Positions 33,261 through 64,000 of a stretch of 64,000 bases of DNA are shown here, in pieces. The stretch covers positions 84,001-148,000 of the forward strand of contig JAVVLW010001477.1 in the NCBI GenBank assembly GCA_034401795.1, read 5' to 3'. The translations under genes and the position numbers were made by a program. This DNA comes from Chaetoderma sp. LZ-2023a. Its lineage: Eukaryota; Mollusca; Caudofoveata; Chaetodermatida; Chaetodermatidae. Below the pieces are notes generated by a model. That model saw nothing but the letters and a program-made list of their open reading frames with translations. It was not told the origin of the DNA and made no database searches. Position 1 is the stretch's first letter; each line of letters opens with the position of its first letter.

Positions 33261-33944
33261 CAATCGGACACACTAGATACTGAACAAACTTGAAATTTTT
33301 TTTTACGATTTTTCAGTATATCCTTAATTGCATCCAATTCATTAAAATTGTGAATTAAAAATAAAATCAAAACTCAGATTAAATCGGAATATCACACAAG
33401 GACACTTATAGGTATGACTTGACAGACTGTAACATATATATTAAAGCTGAGCTGTGAGTGAGTCATGCTTCCGCCGGCCATAATTCTCTCTCTTCAATGG
33501 TTATGAATAGAAGACAACAGAGTGGTGGTATCCATCTCTTCTACATGTATGTGTCTTTCATGGTTGTATGAATGCAAACTCATTATTAAGTTGATGGACA
33601 AACATAACATAATGGCCCCATGCAAGTGCGTAAGCCGTGTGACAGATGTACTATGGATTGCACAGATTGAAATTAAGGCCAGATACCTTTTAATACTAAC
33701 TTTGAGTTTTATCATGCTTCCACACAAAACAGCACTTTATCGGATCCATGACAACTTTAATGCTTCGATGAGAGATTGGAACTGTGCCACCCTAGGGTCA
33801 GGGTAATAAAGTTTGTGTAAATCGGGGCCCGGAATAGTGCTTCAATGGTTAGTATAAATTTGTGAAAATCTATGATGCCAATCGGCCAAGGTATGGTGGT
33901 TGCGTAGGCTTGACTAGTCGCGACGCTTCACTCTGACACAGGCC

Positions 33945-33950
33945 TTTAAT
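33945..33950 (-). promoter_or_regulatory. possible poly(A) signal of the WD40 gene
   Basis: Minus-strand ATTAAA, a common variant of AATAAA, lies about 35 bases beyond the stop codon. No canonical AATAAA was seen closer. Confidence 0.35.
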
Positions 33951-33984
33951 TAATGACATTGTAAAATGTAAATCTGTAATGAGA

Positions 33985-56925
<22,941 letters not shown>

Positions 56926-57674
56926 TACACTGTTATCTTTATACAGGTGAGCATTTTAAGCAAAGACCTGCAAGCACATGATTTATAGAAACTCATTAGG
57001 AGTCATGTGTAGATTTCTTCACAATAAAGTTTTACACACAAGAAAGATGTAATATATTTCTACCACAACTAGTAGGTTAAACTGTTTAGGTATCCTAAAA
57101 CTAATTTGACAAGACTAATTTGGAAGATGTTGTTACTGAAAACATATTTCTAATATTAAAACTTATTTCTTGCTGCTGCGGTCGTATTCACGAAAACATG
57201 AAATGACGACTAAATAGGAATGGATGCAAGTCCCAAAAAGACCATTTAAGTCCATATTTACCAAGATGTTAGACAATATTTAGGTGCCTCTTTATGAATA
57301 TGGCGTAGTCAGTTTATAAATCTAGGTGTGATGTAAGTTACACACTTTCGTGAATACTAGTCCTGGTTTGTAACACTTATTTAGTGTTGACATGGCCATA
57401 ACAAGATCTATATACAGTCAAAGCTGTTTATAAATACAACCAATGTATTAATTGGAGCAAAATGTTGCCAGGCGCTAAAGTCAGGTGGTCTATTGAGTAT
57501 CTATCTTAAAAATCTATCGTTATGTGGCTAGTTCCCTCTGACTTGCAACAGTCTTAGTGATAACTTTTTTCATGTTCCATTTTCTCAATACATTTAAGTA
57601 ACACAGGTTTGACATTGTGAGATAGTACATAGTTAACATATTTTCAAATAAAACTTTTATGCAAAGGAACGTAG

Positions 57675-57895
57675 CCATTTAATGGGAAAGATTTGTCAAG
57701 GAAATTAAGATTTTTGATATGTGAATGTTCGAAAATTTGACACCCGTTGGAATAACTGGCTCCGGTCCTCGAGCCAGTCATTTCATTCCAATTATAAAGT
57801 TTTAAAAATAGTTTTCCCAGGGCCTATAAATGGACATTTCTCTAGACCACTGCAAGGGATGGTTTTGGCTGGCATGACCATTAAACAGTCAGTTA
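57675..57895. repeat. palindromic TTAA MITE
   Basis: The centre is ACTGGCTCCGGTCCTCGAGC and CAGTCATTTC. The outer ends are CATTTAATGGGAAAGATTTG and GGCATGACCATTAAACAG. Confidence 0.75.
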
Positions 57896-58045
57896 ATGAT
57901 TTTTTTTATTTCCAAAAAAGTTGGTCCCGATCCCAGGACGATTCATAATAAGGAAAAATTAGTTACCTCTTATATCATTTTCAACTTTTCAGTGATTTAT
58001 GGCACTGCCTACCTTTGAGGCCTGAAGGCGGTGGATCACTTTCTT

Positions 58046-58222
58046 AACACGTTAATTTTCAAACCATTTACAAATCGCTTAATTGAAGAAGACTATTTTT
58101 GAAAGTCTACCACTGGAATGGCAAAAATTTGCATCGATGGTCTTTATAAACATAGATCTGCAAATGAACATTAACTAAGCGGACATTACAATTTCCTTCA
58201 CCAATCTTGACGATTAACTATC
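58046..58222. repeat. palindromic TTAA MITE, strongly diverged
   Basis: It retains GAAGACTATTTTTGAAAGTC, TACCACTGGAATGG and TAAACATAGATCTGCAAATG in family order. Confidence 0.5.
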
Positions 58223-58279
58223 TGACAGCTGCAAGACACCAGACAATAATTTCAATGGGCAATAACTCTGGACTGGCTG

Positions 58280-58360
58280 AATATTTTGAAAACAATTTGA
58301 CTGAAAGTTGTTGGTGGCTTAGCCTCCTACAGCTTTCAGTCAAATTGTTTTCAAAATATT
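58280..58360. repeat. short hairpin repeat (GTTGCTGCC family)
   Basis: The arms AATATTTTGAAAACAATTTG and CAAATTGTTTTCAAAATATT are exact inverses. The inner part is GAAAGTTGTTGGTGGCTTAG and CCTCCTACAGCTTTC. It is very close to the 30702 copy. Confidence 0.9.
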
Positions 58361-58439
58361 AAGCATATTACCATATATCCAGAGTTAAATCCCACAGAAA
58401 ATGTAGGTCTTCAGAAATAGCAAGCAGACAGTTAAAGGA

Positions 58440-59130
58440 TTAAACTAAAATCCTGTGGAATTAAATGTCTCATCTGTCCTCATTACTGATAAGCATCAGC
58501 GGTCAATTATTTTGACCTTTGACCTTGTGACGACAATGCCATCATGATGTTTCTTAAGTTCATAATCAACAATGTATCCAAGATCAGATCCAACATGGTC
58601 AACAATAGTTAAATATAAGCTGAAAAGTTTTGCAAAGACTCAATGGTAAAAAAACAGTTTTGTAACCAAGGTCCCAATGACCTTTATTTTTTACCTTATG
58701 ATCTCTTGCCAATTCCTAACACCATCGGCAACGATGTATATAAGTTTAATTCGAATTGGATCAACAAAACCTGAAATATAAACTGAAATGTTTTGCTAAA
58801 TGCCAAAACTTAACATTGAGAAAACAGCTTTGTACCAAGCTTACAGTGACCTTGACCTTGTCACCTCAGTGACATCATGCAGATTTCTAACATCATAGTC
58901 AATCATGTATTTAAATTTAGTTCCAATAGGGTCAACAAATCCTGAAACACAAACTTAATTTTAAATGCAAAAACTTAACATTAAACAAGTTTGGTAAATG
59001 AGTCACAATGACATTGACCTTTGACCTGGTGACCTTGCTATCATCATGATGCATCCTCCTGGTATTAGCAACAATGTACCAAAGCTTTGTTCCATTATAA
59101 GCTGATAACATTTGCTAAAAACAAAAACAT
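58440..59130 (-). repeat. diverged array of the intron 4 tandem family
   Basis: About four units of 160-180 bp carry TTGACCTTTGACCTTGTGAC, AATGTATCCAAG, CCTGAAATATAAACTGAAA and TTTTGCTAAATGC(A)AAAACTTAA. The AGGTCA-like palindromes are decayed here. Confidence 0.75.
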
Positions 59131-60909
59131 AACACTGTTGACTCCATCCGTCCACTGTAGTAGCAAAACATAAAACATAACATGTCCAGCCTATACTTAA
59201 TATAAATCTATATGTTCTCATTCAAAATTAGGTCAAACCACACATTTAAATGTAATGATTAATTTTACTTCATCTCTCTATCCATAAACTATTTAAATGC
59301 TTGAGCAATCACATGCCAAATTCGTTCAGACATGTGTACATTATGAGTTTATGACCTAACAAGTAATTGCAAGTCAAGGCATAAGTGTGTAATAATTGCC
59401 TCATTTGAATAATTTTTATAATGATTAGAAAGCTCTGCTAGCAGCTGATACTCAAATGCGTTGGCAGTAGATTGATATATGCACACAGCTCATATTACCA
59501 TGCCTTTTGATGGCCTTTTAGCATGACAAGAGCAATGTGCTGTATTGCATGATAAATGCAATGAAATCAATGAATTGTGCAACGAAATCAATGAATAATG
59601 AAGTAGCCCAAGTCCACTGATAGCTTGCGAGGTCAGTTCTATTCATTCACTGACCATTAGTTTTTCTAAATCTTAACCTTTTTACCAGTTAACCCACATA
59701 TCACCATTTCAAAGTATGAAACCTGTTTTGAGGATAATTTGACCGGAAGTCATTGCTGGCTTAGAGAGCAACAGCTTCCAATCAAATTACTGTCAAACTA
59801 ACCATAATTCTAACATTGTGAAAAATATAGTGTTTGCTCTATAATGCTGAAAGGGCTAAATGTGTGATGCGGAATAATGTATTCTTTTAGTATCTTAAGA
59901 AGTTAAGTAAAAATAAGATTTGAACATTGTTATTGGTGTGACACTCTCACATAGAAGACTACTTTTTGTTAAATTTCCATCGAGGAAATATTTAAAAAAA
60001 TTTATAACAGATAGTACACTAGGATAACTAATTGTAGCTAACTATCACTCAGTCATTAGTAGTTGTAAATTTGCTGAAAGATGACTCTGGCTGCTTACAA
60101 TATTTAGATAGACCTTTTTTCTAATGGAAAAGGTACTTGCTTCATGTACCATTGGCAAACTCGTTAATCAAAAAAAAGATAATATGATATTAGAACTAGA
60201 AAACTTGGCCTACATGTTGGAAACTTTAACATTCTACGTGATTAACAGATCGACTAACACAATCCACCACCCCACCCCCTCACCCCTCCCTCTCTTCAAG
60301 TAGAGTTCTACAAAAACAAAAATATACCCCGGGCTCCCGATAATTTTTCAGCAATGAAATGGATTATGGTACTGCCAATTTTTATCGAGTGGAAATATCT
60401 TTAAAAGAATGTGTTTCGGATCTTATATTTCACGATTTTTTGATGTGATGTGAATTTATAAACTGTGCCTGTCTATGGCTCATGTAAAATATGCATCACT
60501 TGATTGAATAGTGGTAATATAGTCCAGTTGACCAACATGTCAGTCGAGCTAAAATCTACTAACAATGGTTCTATAATAGTTACATGATCCAAGTAAAGTT
60601 CTGCTACATCGGAACCATGAAAGTGCTATTTTTTCCCTGATAAAATCACCGCTTTATTACATTCTAAACACCTTGAATCTATCTCAAGCAAACAACTTCT
60701 AATTGTAAGAATCTGTGGAATCAAAAGGTTAACGTTAATAGTGATAATAGTGCAAGGTAATTACTAATTATATTGAAATATTGGAATTTGGAAAGGGAAA
60801 TTGATTAATTTTAAACTGTAACACAAGAGTTAATTTGATCATTCTGTCTTTTATAAGATGGTCATATGTAGACAATTTAAAATTAATTAATGTCTCTCTC
60901 AGCGAGGAT

Positions 60910-61255
60910 CCTACAAAATAGAGGAATCCAGTGCTAGCTATGGCCCACCAATAACTAGCTACGCTCCACCCACACTTTGCCCATGTTGGGATCAATCGAT
61001 CATGGCACACTTCTTAAATCTTGACTTCCAGAAAAATCTACAGGTAAATTGAATATTTTTGTTGCTATGGCAGCATCTGTGCCCAGTCAAATTAGTTTCA
61101 AAATATTCAACAGCATGTTTAGTAAATAGTAAAGACATACAATTTGTAACAAGCGTGTCATTCATGACATAATTGATTATGACGCCGGCCTACATGTGAC
61201 GTTTTTTAATTATGCCGTTATATGATTGATGGATAACTGGATTCCTCAATTGCCT
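60910..61255. repeat. composite repeat with TGACATCAT-type motifs
   Basis: The blocks are CTACGCTCCACCCACACTTT, GCCCATGTTGGGATCAATCG, CAAATTAGTTTCAAAATATTC and ATTCATGACATAATTGATTA, in the same order as 32815-33260. Confidence 0.65.
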
Positions 61256-61438
61256 CTACTCACATAAATTATCAACATTAACCCCTATCACACTGAATAT
61301 CAAAATATCATCATTTCAAGGCAACCATAAGCACAGTTGTTGAGCAATTTAAAAATAATTTGACTGACATGTGATAACTGGTTCCAGTCAAATCCATATA
61401 GAATTTATTTTACTAGAAACTATCGTTACCAAAACCTT

Positions 61439-61642
61439 TTAACCATTTAACACTCAAGTCAGCCAAAAGCAACTTCTGCAGTGGTCTTGAGAAATGTTAA
61501 TTTGCAGACCAAGAAGACTATGATAAACAAGCCAGTCATTCCAACGATATATTTCCAAAAATAGTCTAGGTCTCTTGGTCAGCAAATGGACATTTGAGAA
61601 AATTAAAATTTTCTTGAACAACTTTGAGGGTTAAAAGGTTAA
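61439..61642. repeat. palindromic TTAA MITE
   Basis: The ends are TTAACCATTTAACACTCAAG and TTTGAGGGTTAAAAGGTTAA. The stems are AATTTGCAGACCAAGAAGAC and TCTTGGTCAGCAAATGGACA. Confidence 0.82.
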
Positions 61643-62417
61643 TGGTCGAGTCAACCAAAAATGACCCCTGCAGTGGCCATGGAGAAATGGTCATTTGCAG
61701 TTTTGACAATTATCATTTGTCATTGCCTACAGCACATTTCATAAATATGTACATGTATGTACCGGTACATACATTCATCATATTCACCAGGTCTTATATT
61801 TGGCTTAAAATAGATTTTTGATAATTATTTGATGAACTTTAGAAGTAGTTTATTATTGGCACTAGCACGAGTCTAATGATTGAGAGCAGTCAGTATTCTA
61901 GACAGTGATTACATAACTTTCAGTACTAAAAGAATAAACTACCCAGTAAGCGGTAACCGAGTCCTTAAAATACAAATAAGTACAAAACTTGCATATACAT
62001 GTAACTAGAATCTAATCGCAAAGGCCTAAATATTTTCACATAGACAATATATGCATGCAGGCACAAGCATGCATGCTCATTACACTCATCCACAAATGAA
62101 TTTAACCAGTTTCTCAACAAACACATTAACAGTATTTCAAATACCTTCATATGTAATCAGCATAAAATCAGTTACCACGATCAGCTGAAAGCCTGAATAT
62201 ATGTGTAAAGTGTTGAACTGATAATTTATTTATTTCAATAACTATATACCAAATACAGATCTTAATACTCCACTACTGGATTTAGAAGCATAAACTTTAC
62301 ACCTTGGAAAAGCCAACTAGGCGCTTTATAATGCCAATAATTTATTTATATTTATTTCCAATGACCTATGACCAGATAAGCTGGCGATATGATATTAAAA
62401 AGTCACAGAACACTTAC

Positions 62418-62469
62418 CATCACTCAGTATGAAATCATCAAACGTGAGATTACGAGCATAAATGATTAC
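62418..62469 (-). CDS. candidate exon, 52 bp, upstream of the WD40 gene
   Basis: A minus-strand acceptor (CTTAGCAG) and a strong donor (GATG|GTAAGT) enclose an open 52-base stretch reading VIIYARNLTFDDFILSD plus one base. It ends in phase 1, the same phase as WD40 exon 1, so it could in principle splice to exon 2. It could also belong to a neighbouring gene or be chance. Confidence 0.25.
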
Positions 62470-62826
62470 CTGCTAAGCTTTCTGCTAAATGCGATCTGTG
62501 CACTATTTGTATTGTCTGAGTTGTTAATGCATGATGCCTAAGTACATAAATTATACCAATGTTATTTGTCCTATTCAGGTCAATCGATAGGCAAGGCGCC
62601 AAAAAGACACAATATAATCGGTTATTTAAAATGATTGCACGACTCGTTCATTTGAAGGAATATTGCAGTTTTATGTATTTAACTTATTTGAAGTTCAAAG
62701 GTCTGGTCTGAACAAGTCTGCTTGATGATATGTCCTCTTAACTATACACATGCAGGAACCTGACTAAAAAAAAAGCTTCGATTAACAAAGCCCATTCATA
62801 AGCTACAATATAGAGCTAAAATTCCA

Positions 62827-62935
62827 CTGATTATTTTGAAAATAAATTGACTGAAACTGTTATTGTTGCCTAATACACGTATGCAGCGATGATCTTTTAC
62901 GTAAAATTATTTTCAAAATTTTCAGGAAAATATTT
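62827..62935. repeat. short hairpin repeat, diverged
   Basis: TTATTTTGAAAATAAATTGA on the left and AAATTATTTTCAAAATTTTC on the right flank ACTGTTATTGTTGCC. Confidence 0.6.
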
Positions 62936-63187
62936 AGTTAGCTCCTGTTAAAACTGGTTTCTGGAAGTTCAGAATGAACATAGGTATTGAATTACACGGG
63001 CAAGCAGACACCTGTACAGGGGCTGTAAATAGCTAGACACATTCAAGACCATACAACAAACGCTTTACACATGTGATTAAAGGACAATCAAAGGGTTATA
63101 TTATTTACATACATGTACATGTATTTACATTTCTTGTGAAAAGATGGTGGATTTCTTTAAAAGCAGGTGCTCAAAAAGTCACCAGCC

Positions 63188-63392
63188 TTAACCCGTAAAC
63201 CCTTTAACACTCATATCAGCCAAAAAGGCCTCTGCAGTAGTCTTGAGGAATGTACATTTGCAGACCAACAGAAGACTATTTCTGAAAATTTATCACTGGA
63301 ATGACTGGCTTGATATCTTCTCTTGATCTGAAAATGGACATTCTCCATGAGAAAATTAAAATTTTCTAGAAAAAATTTAAGGGTTAAAGGGT
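63188..63392. repeat. palindromic TTAA MITE
   Basis: The ends are AACCCTTTAACACTCATATC and AATTTAAGGGTTAAAGGGTT. The stems are CATTTGCAGACCAACAGAAG and TTCTCTTGATCTGAAAATGG. The centre has lost its right half. Confidence 0.78.
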
Positions 63393-63683
63393 TGGTGTCA
63401 AAATTTTAAACTTTGTTAAAAATGTTAATTTTTCAACAAATTTGGTGGAAGATGTTGCTGTCTATGAACACCAAAATTGTTGAAAATTGTAAACCAATTG
63501 TAAATTGTTTTTTTAGCTATTGTCACAGTAAAGATAGAATATTGATATGAGAGTGGTAAATGATAAAGACACCACTTTGTAACCACTAAAGGTTATTTAC
63601 TCATACAGAAGACCAGTACAAGACAATGTTTTTATGTTACTGGCCACCCTGAGCCGCTTGTGATCCATATTAACCTTTAACCC

Positions 63684-63884
63684 TTACCACTCGTGTAAAA
63701 ATTTTAAATTTTCAAATTAAATTAAAAGATGAACTGGTGTACATTTTTCAACAAATTTGCTGGGAGATGGTGCTGTCGTAGACAGCGACATCTTCCAGTA
63801 AAATTGTTGAAAAATGTACACCAGTTTCTTTGATATTGACACAGGAAAATAAAGAATATTGACATCAGAGTGCTAAGGGTTAAA
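63684..63884. repeat. palindromic MITE, third family
   Basis: The ends are TTAACCCTTACCACTCGTG and GAGTGCTAAGGGTTAA. The arms AACTGGTGTACATTTTTCAA and TTGAAAAATGTACACCAGTT are exact inverses around GGTGCTGTCGTAGACAGCGAC. Relatives are at 10440-10560 and 63400-63560. Confidence 0.88.
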
Positions 63885-64000
63885 TAGTCAAGTCAGACCC
63901 TCTGCAATAGTCTACAGGAATGTCCATTTACAGACCAAGAGAAGGCTATTATTGTCAATTTACCACTAAAATGCATGGTGAAAAATCTTGAGCCAGTCAT
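63885..64000. repeat. palindromic TTAA MITE, cut by the window end
   Basis: AATGTCCATTTACAGACCAA, GAGAAGGCTATTATTG and TTACCACTAAAATG run in family order to the last base (GAGCCAGTCAT). Confidence 0.7.

Overview
The window is A+T-rich animal nuclear DNA, most likely from a mollusc or another lophotrochozoan. The reasons are GT-AG introns, a host gene of short exons over about 23 kb, DIRS retrotransposons, a protein-primed DNA polymerase relic, and repeat ends (AGGCCCAAGGGCCT and GCTCACCTGG...CCAAGTGAGC hairpins) that I associate with mollusc genomes. The taxon is an inference. No bacterial operons, CRISPR arrays, rRNA or convincing tRNA genes were seen.

The one host gene that looks intact lies on the minus strand from 56925 to 33985. 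Eight coding exons, each with GT-AG borders and matching phase, give a 346-residue WD40 protein with seven recognisable blades. Most exons are too short to stand out as open reading frames. Its introns are filled with repeats: intron 1 holds a 6.8 kb DIRS retrotransposon in sense orientation, intron 4 a tandem repeat rich in nuclear-receptor-type motifs, and intron 7 a 614 bp tandem array and a long microsatellite.

Layout. 1-4871: a DIRS retrotransposon, plus strand, 5' end cut by the window, with decayed gag, RT, RNase H and tyrosine recombinase and a well-preserved terminal inverted repeat/internal complementary region. 4867-8081: a decayed protein-primed family B DNA polymerase, minus strand, interrupted by a 34 bp hairpin. 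8082-11974: mostly unrecognised, with two palindromic repeats. 11975-14147: a hairpin-ended repeat carrying a LINE fragment. 15034-24397: a nest in which one hairpin-ended repeat was entered by a second copy (15585-18024) and by a 5.6 kb DNA transposon (18580-24162). That transposon encodes a decayed FEN/XPG-like nuclease protein with a Cys-rich tail, and I infer the Academ superfamily. 24398-33984: palindromic MITEs, further hairpin-ended repeats and a 1.5 kb foldback element. 33985-56925: the WD40 gene. 56926-64000: repeats, MITEs and one candidate extra 5' exon.

The working parts are thus one host gene and a dense layer of mobile DNA around and inside it. All transposon genes seen carry stops or frameshifts, so they look like relics. 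The most interesting signals are the nested insertions, the DIRS end structures, a swarm of about fourteen palindromic TTAA-flanked MITEs (three lying within 60 bp of WD40 splice sites), and repeats that carry perfect matches to nuclear receptor, YY1 and NRF-1 consensus sites.
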